Made by a program: the position numbers and the translations under genes
DNA from: Candidatus Methanogranum gryphiswaldense
GTDB taxonomy: Archaea > Thermoplasmatota > Thermoplasmata > Methanomassiliicoccales > Methanomethylophilaceae
Length of the DNA: 64,000 nt
Reading direction: 5' to 3'
Assembly: GCA_019262145.1 (NCBI GenBank)
Contig: CP076745.1
Span: forward strand, 1,175,093-1,239,092
Notes under the pieces: model-generated
Databases searched by the model: none
What the model was told of the DNA's origin: nothing
The model's input: the letters and a program-made list of their open reading frames with translations, nothing else
In this document: piece by piece, positions 1 through 9,027 of the stretch
How the letters are laid out: every line of letters starts with the position of its first letter
Numbering within the stretch: the first letter of the stretch is position 1

Positions 1-1797
1 CGAAACGACCGGACCGAACTGTGGGTCGCGGATCATGGAGAGGATTACCTCCTGACCAAAGACCATCTGCTGTATGGAAACTCCGTCGAGCCTCGATGTG
101 GGTTTCGCCTTTCTGCAATTTGTCATGATCTTATTGAACGCCTCCGCGGCCTCCTCTGGTGTCTCCACTCCGACAACCACACCTCCGACATCTGTCTTGT
201 GTGCGATGTCTGGAGAAAGGATCTTCATGACCACTGGGTATCCGATCTTATTGCATGCAGTGACGGCTTCTTCCGAGGATTTGACCGTAGCCTCGCCTGG
301 AACGGGCATTCCGTATGCCTTGAATATCTTCTTACCCTCTGACTCTGAAAGTCCATGCCTTCCTTCTGCAAAGGCAGCATCGATTATCTCCTTGGTCTTC
401 TTCCTTCCGTCGACCTTGGGGACATCGAGGGCCGTTCTCTTCTGTTCCTCCTTAAGCGTGTATTTTCTCAGGATCGACAAAGCACGCACGGCTCTGTCGG
501 GGGACGGATAGGATGGGATCCTTCCTGCTCTGAGGATCTTGTTAGCCTCTTCGCACTTGTTTCCTCCTGCAAAACAGCAGGTGGTGGGTATCGGGATGTC
601 ATCTCTCATTTCAACAAGGATCTTGGCAATGTTGTTGAGGTCCGCTGTATCAAGAGGCGATCCCATGACGACGAGCCCACCGACCGATGGGTCCTTTATC
701 ACTGCCTCTATCGCGCCCTTGAAGTATTCGGCCTTTGCATCTCCCCTTACATCAATTGGATTGGTGAGTCCTGCGATAGTGGGAACCGCCTTCTTTATTG
801 CCTCGATGGTCTCCGGTGCAAGTTTTGCCGCTTCTATATACGGAGCATCGAATGCTGCGTCTGCGGACATGACCCCAAGTCCACCGGCATTCGTTATGAT
901 CGCGATACCGTTCTTCTTCATAGGGCTGCATGTGCTGAAAACCTGCAACGCATCGCAGAATTCATCAAGATCCATTGCTCTGTGTATGTTGAGTTTCTTG
1001 AAGATCACGTTGTTCACTGCATCGGAACCTGCAAGGGAACCTGTGTGTGAGGACGCCGCCTTCGAGCCAGCCTCGGTCTTTCCTGACTTGAACATCACTA
1101 TTGGCTTCTTCTGAGGCATTCCCTCCACAGCCTTTATGAACTGATCGCCTCTGGATATTCCTTCGAGGTACATTCCGATGACCTTCGTTTCTGAGTCATT
1201 GGCAATTATGGAGAGCATGTCTGCTTCATCCATATCGCTCTTGTTTCCAAAGGTAACGAACTTAGAAAGCCCCAATCCACTGAGACGGAACCAATCAAGA
1301 ATAGATGATCCAACAGCTCCGGATTGTGAGAATATCGCCACATTACCAACGGCAGGACGAATATGTGTGAATGTTGTGTTGACACCGGCCTTGGGATTCA
1401 TCAGACCGAAACTGTTGGGCCCAAGGATCCTCACATTTGCTTTCTTGGCAGCTGCAAGCAACTCCATCTCAAGCTCTGCACCGGCTGGACCTTCCTCCTT
1501 GAATCCTGCCGTCAAGATCGATGCGACCTTTATTCCCGCTTTGCCGAGATTCTCCATCTCAGCTATCACCTGTGTATTCTTGACCGCCATGACGGCAAGG
1601 TCCACGGGTGCTCCGATATCAAGGACGGACGGATAGGCCTTATATCCCTGTATCTCCCCACCCTTGGGGTTAACGGGATATAATTTTCCCTTAAATCCTG
1701 CGTCGATCATGTTCTTTACGAGCATACCGCCTAATTTCGTAGTATCCGAGGAAGCACCAATTATGGCTACCGAATCGGGGGATAAGAAGTTCTTCAT
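1..1797 (-). CDS. acd: ADP-forming acetyl-CoA synthetase (fused alpha-beta), 3' end outside window
   Basis: Converts acyl-CoA, ADP and phosphate to the acid, ATP and CoA, conserving energy by substrate-level phosphorylation in the cytoplasm. The reading frame starts at ATG 1797 and stays open to base 1, giving 599 codons. The N-terminus has a CoA-binding Rossmann domain (SVAIIGASSD). The middle holds the ligase domain with the phospho-His region SSHTGSLAGSD. The last visible residues (DPQFGPVV) belong to the ATP-grasp beta domain, so alpha and beta are fused as in many archaea and only the C-terminal end is missing. A minus-strand TATA-like element near 1824 sits about 26 bp before the ATG, suggesting a leaderless transcript. 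Family assignment is firm; the preferred acyl substrate is not visible. Confidence 0.93.
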   Translation of the reverse strand, partial: MKNFLSPDSVAIIGASSDTTKLGGMLVKNMIDAGFKGKLYPVNPKGGEIQGYKAYPSVLDIGAPVDLAVMAVKNTQVIAEMENLGKAGIKVASILTAGFKEEGPAGAELEMELLAAAKKANVRILGPNSFGLMNPKAGVNTTFTHIRPAVGNVAIFSQSGAVGSSILDWFRLSGLGLSKFVTFGNKSDMDEADMLSIIANDSETKVIGMYLEGISRGDQFIKAVEGMPQKKPIVMFKSGKTEAGSKAASSHTGSLAGSDAVNNVIFKKLNIHRAMDLDEFCDALQVFSTCSPMKKNGIAIITNAGGLGVMSADAAFDAPYIEAAKLAPETIEAIKKAVPTIAGLTNPIDVRGDAKAEYFKGAIEAVIKDPSVGGLVVMGSPLDTADLNNIAKILVEMRDDIPIPTTCCFAGGNKCEEANKILRAGRIPSYPSPDRAVRALSILRKYTLKEEQKRTALDVPKVDGRKKTKEIIDAAFAEGRHGLSESEGKKIFKAYGMPVPGEATVKSSEEAVTACNKIGYPVVMKILSPDIAHKTDVGGVVVGVETPEEAAEAFNKIMTNCRKAKPTSRLDGVSIQQMVFGQEVILSMIRDPQFGPVVS

Positions 1798-1854
1798 GAA
1801 TAGGGGGAATGAAAATGTGTTTAATAAACTTAACTGTGTCGAAAATCATTTTTA

Positions 1855-1917
1855 ACGAATTTCATAAATATATCTACGAATATCGTATTTTTAACTATTT
1901 AATTCCTCGAAATTCGA
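1855..1917. promoter_or_regulatory. Putative regulator-binding repeats upstream of acd
   Basis: Two ACGAATNT direct repeats (1855-1862 and 1876-1883) lie 21 bp apart. The second is part of the perfect palindrome TACGAATATCGTA (1875-1887). A further palindrome, TCGAAATTCGA, is at 1907-1917. They lie upstream of the presumed acd TATA element. A similar pair, spaced 20 bp, lies between porC and ppsA. This is a regulatory-site inference only. Confidence 0.4.
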
Positions 1918-1960
1918 TAAAATTCGACAATAAATAGATTTTTTTTGCCTATATAGCAAT

Positions 1961-1991
1961 TTACGACTTTTAAATACGTCAATTGTCGTAA
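1961..1991. promoter_or_regulatory. Inverted repeat flanking a TATA-like box
   Basis: TTACGAC (1961-1967) and its exact complement GTCGTAA (1985-1991) flank a TTTTAAATAC TATA-like element. The arrangement suggests an operator around a promoter. The direction is unclear; it may serve the candidate RNA downstream. Confidence 0.35.
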
Positions 1992-2048
1992 CTATATTAA
2001 TTGAGAATGTTTGTGTATTTTTTTAAATACTAGATGCATATTGCATAC

Positions 2049-2300
2049 CGCTGAATCGGTCAAGGGACGCGATTTCATGAACGCCATAGACACGATACAG
2101 CACAAAGCGATCCTATCCCTATTTATTAGGGCTCTTGCGGTAGCAACGATGAGTCATCGTAGCCATGACCGGAAGCCAACGTAGGATCCGACACACACTC
2201 CCGGCGTCAGTCAGTATCTAGAGACCGATGTCATCATCGGACCATGAAAGGATTTGTTAGCGCCCGGGAGACAATTTCATCCCCCGAGCAATTTGTTTTA
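2049..2300 (+). ncRNA. Candidate structured non-coding RNA
   Basis: This non-coding stretch is clearly less AT-rich than its flanks and has many self-complementary segments. They are ATCGGTC 2055-2061 with GACCGAT 2223-2229, GATCCTA 2109-2115 with TAGGATC 2182-2188, and hairpins at 2117-2131, 2146-2160 and 2225-2240. A GC-rich imperfect stem near 2261-2290 is followed by a T-rich run. A TATA-like element (about 2018-2031) predicts a start near 2050. The length is in the range of SRP RNA or RNase P RNA, but I could not find the diagnostic motifs of either, so the identity is open. The rest of 1798-2401 is AT-rich and shows no gene. Confidence 0.4.
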
Positions 2301-2401
2301 TGAATACCTCCACATGATGATACCATCGATCTGTAGCTTTTTATCGATCCAATAATTGAACAACGGTATTTCTTCAAATGGCATTTTTTAATTATATTTC
2401 A

Positions 2402-3082
2402 TCATAAATAAAGACAAATTTTCCTCAGCCACTCCTCTGCTTCACTTTGTTGTGAAAATTTAGATTCCAATGCAGCAAAATCAACACCATGCCCTTTTCC
2501 TGTAGGGTCGAATCCAATTATTATATGACACAACTCATGATATAAACAATAGTCCAAAACGAAATCTGGAATCATATCCGTGTCAAGCTGTTTTGATATT
2601 GTGATCACTTTCATTAAAACCGAACATGTACCTACCTTGCGTACTGACGGTTCCTTTGTCCACGAAAGACATAATGTGGGGTCTTCTTTCACAAGTCCTA
2701 TTCCAATGAGTCTTTTATATGAATCTGTGAGGTCCTTGAATTCTCCCTGATGTGACCTCATTATATTCCTACTTCTTCTGATGTATACCGATTGTTTTGA
2801 CTCGGCAAACCCTGGCGCCGTGACCCATGCACACATCTCTTTAGAATACGAATCCTCCCCTGTACCCATTATTCTGGAAAAAATTGACATGGAAAGTCCC
2901 TTTATCACTTCCTCAGGAGCATCGGCCAAATAATCAGATACCTTGAATTCTGCCCATTTGTAACTTCTCTGCCAACGTACCTTGAACTCTTTAAAGGCCA
3001 TGAATTCTGCCTGAACCTTATCAAATCCAAAACCACTTCCAACTTCCGTGAATATCTTATTCAATGTCTCTTCCGATACCAT
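2402..3082 (-). CDS. SprT/YgjP-like zinc metallopeptidase-type protein
   Basis: A 226-residue protein whose C-terminal third carries HELCH followed about 15 residues later by GHGVDF. This is the HExxH-plus-third-ligand pattern of SprT- or YgjP-like zinc-dependent enzymes. The N-terminal 150 residues are charged and match no family I recognise. A GGGAGA ribosome-binding site lies about 9 bases before the ATG. It stands alone, facing away from the next gene. The fold class is reasonably supported by the motif; the substrate is unknown. Confidence 0.65.
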   Translation of the reverse strand: MVSEETLNKIFTEVGSGFGFDKVQAEFMAFKEFKVRWQRSYKWAEFKVSDYLADAPEEVIKGLSMSIFSRIMGTGEDSYSKEMCAWVTAPGFAESKQSVYIRRSRNIMRSHQGEFKDLTDSYKRLIGIGLVKEDPTLCLSWTKEPSVRKVGTCSVLMKVITISKQLDTDMIPDFVLDYCLYHELCHIIIGFDPTGKGHGVDFAALESKFSQQSEAEEWLRKICLYL

Positions 3083-3184
3083 TTCTGTATATCTCCCAAC
3101 GGCCTACACCGTATGGCTACAAGATCGGCCAAAATAGAACATTAAAATGGCCCATTACAGTTATAATACGCAAAGTTTCTTTTT

Positions 3185-3592
3185 ATGGAATTATATGAGC
3201 CCTCTATGGAAACAGATCAGAAGGACCGTGAGATAACGGACAAGATCCTCAATGCAATAGAAAAGAAATATGGTTTCATACCGATGATCAATCAGATACT
3301 TTCCGAACGCCCGGACATGTTCATACCCGCCATAGGTCTTAGCAAAGCTATATTAGAAAATCCGAACTCATCTTTCGAACCTAAATACAGATACCTTTTG
3401 GCCATATCGGCCGCCTCAGCACTAGGATCGCAATACTGCATAGATATCCAAATAAAACATGCATTGGATGCTGGAGCCACAAAAGAAGAGATAATGGAAA
3501 CTCTGATGATCGGATCATATATGACAATGTCACGCTCCCAGTCCATCGCTTTGCGTGAATATGATAAACAATTCAACATAACAAAAAAGTGA
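3185..3592 (+). CDS. Carboxymuconolactone decarboxylase / AhpD-like protein
   Basis: A 135-residue all-alpha protein with the CMD-family core: an alanine-rich helix, a cysteine, then H-A-x-x-A-G-A-T-x-E-E-I and a C-terminal helix. Family members act as alkylhydroperoxidase-type reductants or decarboxylases. Peroxidase members use a CxxC pair; here only the second cysteine (SQYCID) is present, so AhpD-type disulfide chemistry is unlikely as it stands. A TATA-like box near 3163 lies about 22 bp before the ATG, consistent with a leaderless message. The exact role is unknown. Confidence 0.75.
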   Translation: MELYEPSMETDQKDREITDKILNAIEKKYGFIPMINQILSERPDMFIPAIGLSKAILENPNSSFEPKYRYLLAISAASALGSQYCIDIQIKHALDAGATKEEIMETLMIGSYMTMSRSQSIALREYDKQFNITKK

Positions 3593-3650
3593 TTTCCTAG
3601 GGGTTACTAAGCGTATTAAATACTTGCGAACTATTCAAAGATTGATAAGT

Positions 3651-3977
3651 ATGGTCACGATTACGCCCGATGCAGAAAAATTCATCGACGAACTCATGGA
3701 AAAGAACGGGAAGGTCGGATATGGTATCAGGATCTACCTTTCTGGTTTCGCATGCTCTGGACCTCAGTTCGGAATGTCCTTCCAACAGCAGGCCGGAGAG
3801 AATGAGAAGGTCGACAAGTCAGCCCCGAGCTTCGAAATATATTACGACGCCGAAACAGAACAGGCGCTGAAAGATTGTGTCATCGAATTCGTAGATGACC
3901 CCAATTTCGGGACTGGTCTTAGTATCCGTAATCCCAACTTCAGCGGTTGCGCCTCATGCGGCGGCGGATGCCACTAA
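3651..3977 (+). CDS. HesB/IscA-type iron-sulfur protein
   Basis: A 108-residue A-type Fe-S scaffold or carrier. It begins VTITPDAEKFI, has the conserved GFACSGPQFGM segment, and ends with a cysteine-rich tail (CASCGGGC) that supplies the cluster or iron ligands. The start at ATG 3651 is chosen because homology begins there; a nine-residue upstream extension in the same frame looks non-coding. A TATA-like element near 3617 fits a short or absent leader. It probably delivers clusters to cytosolic Fe-S enzymes, which are abundant in this window. Confidence 0.85.
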   Translation: MVTITPDAEKFIDELMEKNGKVGYGIRIYLSGFACSGPQFGMSFQQQAGENEKVDKSAPSFEIYYDAETEQALKDCVIEFVDDPNFGTGLSIRNPNFSGCASCGGGCH

Positions 3978-4044
3978 ATACTCTTTCGGGGGATTCGGTC
4001 ATCCCCCAGACAACCTTTTATTGTTTCTTTCATTAACACTTACG

Positions 4045-5595
4045 ATGAGATACATCTCCCACCCTAGGATCGTTCCCGACAAAGTCGAAGAACGCAGATA
4101 TCAATCTACCATGGCCAAGGGATGTCTGGACAACAATACCTTGATAATCTTGCCCACCGGCCTCGGAAAAACGATTGTGGCACTCTGCGTTACGGCTGAT
4201 TTACTCGCAAATGGTAAAGTACTGATGCTGGCCCCGACCAAGCCCCTTGTGGAACAACATTCAGAATTCTTTTCAGAAATGCTTGTAGATACACGCATCG
4301 GCATAATGACCGGACTTATGAAACCTGATATTAGGGCTGACATAGTGAACAACAATGATGTTATCGTCTCTACTCCGCAATGTATTGCCAATGATCTAGA
4401 ATCAAAAAAATATGACCTCACGCCATTCAGCCTGATAATATATGATGAGGCACACAGAGGAACCGGGAATTATTCGTACGTGACGATCGCAAAGTATTGC
4501 ACTTCCAAAATAAGGTGCATAGGCCTCACTGCATCGCCCGGAAGCGATATCAAAAAGGTCGAAGAAGTGTGTGAGAACCTTTCCCTTTCCAAAATAGACA
4601 TGAGGAATGATGAGGATCCAGACGTATCGCCTTATGTACATGATACTTATGTAAAAAGGATAGAAGTTAACATGCCCAAGGACCTCACAGATGTGGTGTG
4701 TATCTTTAAAGACCTTCTTAATCATTATTTCGGAGAGCTTGCATCATTGCATCTAACTGACCCGAACTGGCCGGTTTCTACCAAACATATGCTGGTGGTC
4801 GGAGAATCCCTTCAAAAAAGACTCGCAAGAGGAGAGAAAACGGCGATAATATTCAGAGGCCTGACTGTTCAGTCGATGTGTGTCAAACTCCTTCATGCAA
4901 TAAATCTTGCAGAAACGCAGGGCATGACCGCTTTGAGAACATATATGAACAAACTTAACGAAGATGGCGGCCCGAATGGGTCAAAAGGCGGAAAAGAACT
5001 TGTCAGTCGCAAAGAATACACTGATGCCTGGAACATTGTAAGGGATACAAAAGTGGAACATCCAAAGATCTCCAAGGTCATGAGCCTTGTGAGTCAGATA
5101 CTCAACTCCGAGAATGGTACCAAAGTGATGATATTCACACAATACAGGGATACATGCGAACTTTTGGTAGAAAAGCTATCATCCATACCAGAGGCAAAGG
5201 TTGCCAAACTCATCGGCCAATCCAATGGTGGATTAAAGCAGAAGGAACAGATCGGTGTACTAGATGATTTCAGATCTGGAAAATACAATGTCATAATATC
5301 CACATCCGTAGGGGAAGAAGGGTTGGATATAACGAGTACCAATGCAGTGATATTCTATGAGCCAGTACCTTCAGAGATAAGAACCATACAAAGACGCGGA
5401 CGTACAGGAAGAAAGAACGACGGAGAGGTATTCGTCCTTGTGGCCAAGGGAACAATGGACGAAGTATTCGAAGAATCCAGCAAAAAGAAAGAGGCTCTTA
5501 TGCGTTCCAGACTAGAAACCTTAAATGAAGTTTTAAAAAAGAAGAATCCTAAGCCATTCATTTCCAAAGGTCAGAGGACGATGGGCGAATTCTGA
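4045..5595 (+). CDS. hef: Hef/MPH1-type superfamily 2 DNA helicase (helicase part only)
   Basis: A 516-residue archaeal fork-processing helicase that acts on stalled replication forks. Helicase motif I is LPTGLGKT, motif II is DEAH, motif III is TASP, and the C-terminal RecA lobe ends with the QRRGRTGR motif VI. A charged insertion lies between the lobes, as in Hef. The start is placed at MRYISHP because the 50 residues upstream in frame overlap the IscA-type gene. Classical Hef proteins carry an additional XPF-like nuclease domain; this one ends soon after the helicase core. It is followed by DNA ligase, suggesting a shared repair or replication role. Confidence 0.9.
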   Translation: MRYISHPRIVPDKVEERRYQSTMAKGCLDNNTLIILPTGLGKTIVALCVTADLLANGKVLMLAPTKPLVEQHSEFFSEMLVDTRIGIMTGLMKPDIRADIVNNNDVIVSTPQCIANDLESKKYDLTPFSLIIYDEAHRGTGNYSYVTIAKYCTSKIRCIGLTASPGSDIKKVEEVCENLSLSKIDMRNDEDPDVSPYVHDTYVKRIEVNMPKDLTDVVCIFKDLLNHYFGELASLHLTDPNWPVSTKHMLVVGESLQKRLARGEKTAIIFRGLTVQSMCVKLLHAINLAETQGMTALRTYMNKLNEDGGPNGSKGGKELVSRKEYTDAWNIVRDTKVEHPKISKVMSLVSQILNSENGTKVMIFTQYRDTCELLVEKLSSIPEAKVAKLIGQSNGGLKQKEQIGVLDDFRSGKYNVIISTSVGEEGLDITSTNAVIFYEPVPSEIRTIQRRGRTGRKNDGEVFVLVAKGTMDEVFEESSKKKEALMRSRLETLNEVLKKKNPKPFISKGQRTMGEF

Positions 5596-5643
5596 TATCT
5601 GGAACACAACAGTGTAAAATATTGAGATGTGGATTCGGCCATT

Positions 5644-7410
5644 ATGCTTTATTCTGAACTCGCAGAGCAATTCGACATCCTGGAACAAACAAGCAGTCGT
5701 TTGGAAATGACGACTCAGCTTTCGTTGTTCTTCAGGAAGGTCGATCCGAAAGAGATCAGGATAATCATTTATCTCTGTCAAGGAAAACTCCACCCTGATT
5801 TTTACGGTATAGAGCTCGGAATGTCCGACAAACTTGTATTGAAAGCGATATCATCTACCACTGGAACATCTCCTGAGAAAACGGAGAAGATGTGGATAGA
5901 ACAAGGAGACTCAGGCACAGTAGCTGAGGGTCTCATAGGTATCAAAAAACAGATGACGCTATTCTCGGAGTCCCTTACACTTGAAAGAGTTGTGAAAAAT
6001 CTCCTTGCGATAGAGAACGCAGACGGAAAGGACAGCCAAACAAAAAAGACAAAATATCTGGCACAATTGCTTCATGACTCTTCACCCATAGAGGCAAGAT
6101 ACCTCTGCCGGATAGTAACAGGAAGGATGAGGGTCGGGGCAGGGTCCATGACCCTATTGGACGCACTGGCCGAAGCCTTCGCAACAAAGAATGACCGGTC
6201 CGATATCGAGAGAGGATACAATATAACCTGTGATCTGGGACTTGTAGCAGAAAAACTTGCAATAGAAGGTTTGCAAGGCATACAGAAAATGCAGGTCACG
6301 ATTGGCAATCCTATAAAGGTCATGCTAGCCGAACGTCTACCCTCGATCACACAGGTGATTGAAAAAATGGGCGGAAAATGTGCAATGGAATACAAATACG
6401 ATGGGATCAGAGTGCAGGCCCACATCAGTAAAGACTCCGTAAAGCTCTATTCACGCAGACTGGAAGATCTGACATCCAACTTTCCTGACATAGCTGAGGC
6501 CTTGAGGAACCAATGCAAATGCACAGAGACCATAATAGAAGGAGAATGCGTGGCCATTGACAATAAGACCGGAGATATGCTCCCTTTCCAAACCGTTACC
6601 CACAGGCGCAAAAAACATGGCATGGAGGAAGCTATTAAGGAATTCCCTGTCAAGATATTCATGTTCGATATCATTTACGCAGACAACGCCGACATGTCTA
6701 TGTATCCATATCCAGAAAGAAGAAGGATATTATCTGAATCCTTCGACCTGAAGGAACAAATCGATATGACCACCATGAAGGTCGTGAACTCTCCTGAGGA
6801 GGGGGAGGAATTCTTCAACGAAGCACTTGCCGCGAAATGCGAAGGGATAATGGCAAAATCATTGTCTGATGATTCAGTATACCGGGCAGGTTCCAGGGGA
6901 TTCCTCTGGATAAAATACAAGAAAGATTATGAGGCCGCCCTAACAGATTCGTTCGACCTTGCTGTGGTCGGTGCCTTCTTCGGAATGGGAAAAAGAGCCG
7001 GAAAATATGGAGCGCTCCTCATGGCCTCATATGATGACGAGACTGGAAGATTCGGGACCGTCTGTAAATTGGGGACCGGATTTGACGACGAATTCCTGGC
7101 TAAAATGCCAGAACTTCTGGATGGATACCTTAGCAATGACAAACCCTCTTCTGTGGATGCAAAGATGATCCCGGATGTGTGGTTCGATCCCACTGTCGTA
7201 TTGGAGGTAGTTGCAGCAGAGATCAGCGTGAGTCCTATACACACGGCCGCAGAAGGGATTTTCAGCAAAGATTCGGGATTGGGGTTGAGATTCCCGCGTT
7301 TCACCGGACGTATAAGGGATGATAAAGGTCCGGAACAATGCACAACTGTCCATGAGATATGCGAGATTTATGAACTTCAAGAGAAGAAGGACACACATAT
7401 TTCGGAATGA
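5644..7410 (+). CDS. lig: ATP-dependent DNA ligase
   Basis: Seals nicks in duplex DNA through an enzyme-adenylate intermediate. The protein has 588 residues, normal for archaeal replicative ligases. An N-terminal DNA-binding domain is followed by the adenylation motif KYDGIR with the catalytic lysine near residue 251, and the C-terminal OB domain includes GLGLRFPRF. The start is set at ATG 5644, 26 bp after a TATA-like element; a GTG at 5629 is an alternative. It lies 48 bp downstream of the helicase gene on the same strand. Confidence 0.95.
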   Translation: MLYSELAEQFDILEQTSSRLEMTTQLSLFFRKVDPKEIRIIIYLCQGKLHPDFYGIELGMSDKLVLKAISSTTGTSPEKTEKMWIEQGDSGTVAEGLIGIKKQMTLFSESLTLERVVKNLLAIENADGKDSQTKKTKYLAQLLHDSSPIEARYLCRIVTGRMRVGAGSMTLLDALAEAFATKNDRSDIERGYNITCDLGLVAEKLAIEGLQGIQKMQVTIGNPIKVMLAERLPSITQVIEKMGGKCAMEYKYDGIRVQAHISKDSVKLYSRRLEDLTSNFPDIAEALRNQCKCTETIIEGECVAIDNKTGDMLPFQTVTHRRKKHGMEEAIKEFPVKIFMFDIIYADNADMSMYPYPERRRILSESFDLKEQIDMTTMKVVNSPEEGEEFFNEALAAKCEGIMAKSLSDDSVYRAGSRGFLWIKYKKDYEAALTDSFDLAVVGAFFGMGKRAGKYGALLMASYDDETGRFGTVCKLGTGFDDEFLAKMPELLDGYLSNDKPSSVDAKMIPDVWFDPTVVLEVVAAEISVSPIHTAAEGIFSKDSGLGLRFPRFTGRIRDDKGPEQCTTVHEICEIYELQEKKDTHISE

Positions 7411-7460
7411 AGACTGATTTCCCGCGAAACGTTTAAAATATAGATAACGTTCAGAGCATC

Positions 7461-7715
7461 ATGCAGACCTACGTTGTCGAGAAAACCGATAAGAGCATTA
7501 CAGTTGGTTTCAAGGACATCAACCTCACTATCATCGCCCCCCTCATCAAAGCGCTTGATGATGACAAGAATGTCGAGATCGCCAGGTTCATCGATAAACA
7601 TCCTGAACTGTGCGACAGACAAATCTACGTTAAGGTCAAAAAAGGTAAGCCTGAAGACACACTTAAAAAAGCCTTCAAGACCATCTCCGAGTATTACTCA
7701 GACATAAACGAGTGA
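7461..7715 (+). CDS. rpoL: DNA-directed RNA polymerase subunit L
   Basis: An 84-residue Rpb11/RpoL family protein, the partner of subunit D in the assembly platform of archaeal RNA polymerase. The family pattern is visible: an N-terminal beta strand, a short helix in place of the usual HTLLN region, D-x-N-V-E-x-A-R-F-x-x-x-H-P, then a strand (IYVKVKKGKPEDTL) and a C-terminal amphipathic helix. The length is typical. It sits 8 bp before truD and is probably cotranscribed with it. Confidence 0.85.
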   Translation: MQTYVVEKTDKSITVGFKDINLTIIAPLIKALDDDKNVEIARFIDKHPELCDRQIYVKVKKGKPEDTLKKAFKTISEYYSDINE

Positions 7716-7722
7716 AACTCAT

Positions 7723-9027
7723 ATGCAGTACAGGTACTGCAGGACAGCTGAGGCCAACATCGGCATGAATTTTTACATGACGTCGATGGATGGCACCGGA
7801 GGACGTCTAAAGACCCTCCCCGAGGATTTCATCGTTACAGAGATATCTGATCCTCCGGAACCGAAAGAGAACGGTAAATTCGTGATCGCTGAGGTCACTA
7901 CTAGGAATTGGGAGACGAACAGACTCATCAGACTCATGTCAAGGAACATGGGAATATCTAGAGAACGCATAGGGTTCGCAGGCACGAAGGATAAGAGGGC
8001 CATAACCACACAGTTGATGTCCTTTGAGATGCCGATCGAAAAACTCCAGGACGTGAATCTGAAAGATGTCGAGATAAAGAATGCCTATCTCGGAAAAAGG
8101 AACATCCAAATAGGCGATCTCATCGGTAATTCTTTCAAAATACGGGTAAAAGAATGCGATGCACCCCCCGAAAAGATCGAAGACACGATAACATCTGTGA
8201 TTTCTGAGATCAAGAAAATGGGAGGATTTCCAAATTATTTCGGGGTTCAAAGATTTGGAGTGATACGTCCCATAACTCACATCGTTGGAGAATCACTCGT
8301 ACGTGGCGATATCGAAGGAGCTGTCAGAAGATATCTCTCAGATCCGTCTGAATATGAGGAAGAGGATGTCCGCAATGCGAGGATGGAACTCGTATCAAGA
8401 AATGATTGGAAAGAACTTGTCAAAATAATGCCAGACCAACTGTCTTTCGAAAAGATGATGGTGTTTCATCTTGCCGATAACCCTGATGATTGGATAGGGG
8501 CCATAGATGTACTTCCAAAAAATCTGCAGATGATGTTCGTTCATGCCTATCAGTCCTATCTTTTCAATATGATGCTCAGCAAAAGAATGGAAATTGGACT
8601 CCCGCTCAATGTTCCAGTGGTCGGCGATGTCGTTATACCATTGGACTCCAACAAGATACCTCTGCACGAGAACCCCATCATATCCACAGAAAAGAATATA
8701 GATCTTGTAACAAGACAAGTGCGTGCCGGACGGGCATACATAACAATTTCATTGTTCGGCAGTGAGAGCCTGCTGGCAGAAGGCCAGATGGGAGATATAG
8801 AAAGGGAGATCATCAAAAAGGAGATGATCAAAGCGGAAGACTTCATAGTTCCGGGACTTAACCATTGCAGTTCAAAAGGCAGCAGAAGGGAAATAATCTG
8901 TCCCATCAAAGATATCGGATATGAGCTTAACGACGACGGTTACAGCATATCCTTCTCACTTCCAAAGGGCAATTATGCCACATGCCTCATGAGAGAATTC
9001 ATGAAATCAGAGATGGAAAGATATTGA
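7723..9027 (+). CDS. truD: tRNA pseudouridine(13) synthase TruD
   Basis: Isomerises uridine 13 of tRNA. The protein has 434 residues, normal for archaeal TruD/Pus7. The family signature FAGTKDKRA contains the catalytic aspartate near residue 90. The downstream GGFPNYFGVQRFG and HAYQSYLFN motifs of the TruD domain are also present. It is spaced 8 bp from rpoL. Its stop codon abuts the stop of the convergent TPR gene with no intervening base (shared TGATCA). Confidence 0.95.
   Translation: MQYRYCRTAEANIGMNFYMTSMDGTGGRLKTLPEDFIVTEISDPPEPKENGKFVIAEVTTRNWETNRLIRLMSRNMGISRERIGFAGTKDKRAITTQLMSFEMPIEKLQDVNLKDVEIKNAYLGKRNIQIGDLIGNSFKIRVKECDAPPEKIEDTITSVISEIKKMGGFPNYFGVQRFGVIRPITHIVGESLVRGDIEGAVRRYLSDPSEYEEEDVRNARMELVSRNDWKELVKIMPDQLSFEKMMVFHLADNPDDWIGAIDVLPKNLQMMFVHAYQSYLFNMMLSKRMEIGLPLNVPVVGDVVIPLDSNKIPLHENPIISTEKNIDLVTRQVRAGRAYITISLFGSESLLAEGQMGDIEREIIKKEMIKAEDFIVPGLNHCSSKGSRREIICPIKDIGYELNDDGYSISFSLPKGNYATCLMREFMKSEMERY

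Noticed and set aside
74-1855. Plus-strand coding regions at the left edge
   Set aside because: They are antisense frames of the acetyl-CoA synthetase gene, which reads continuously with strong family motifs on the minus strand.
2049-2300. SRP RNA or RNase P RNA
   Set aside because: The size fits, but I could not find the conserved helix 8 or Alu-type motifs of SRP RNA or the conserved core motifs of RNase P RNA. Left as unassigned.
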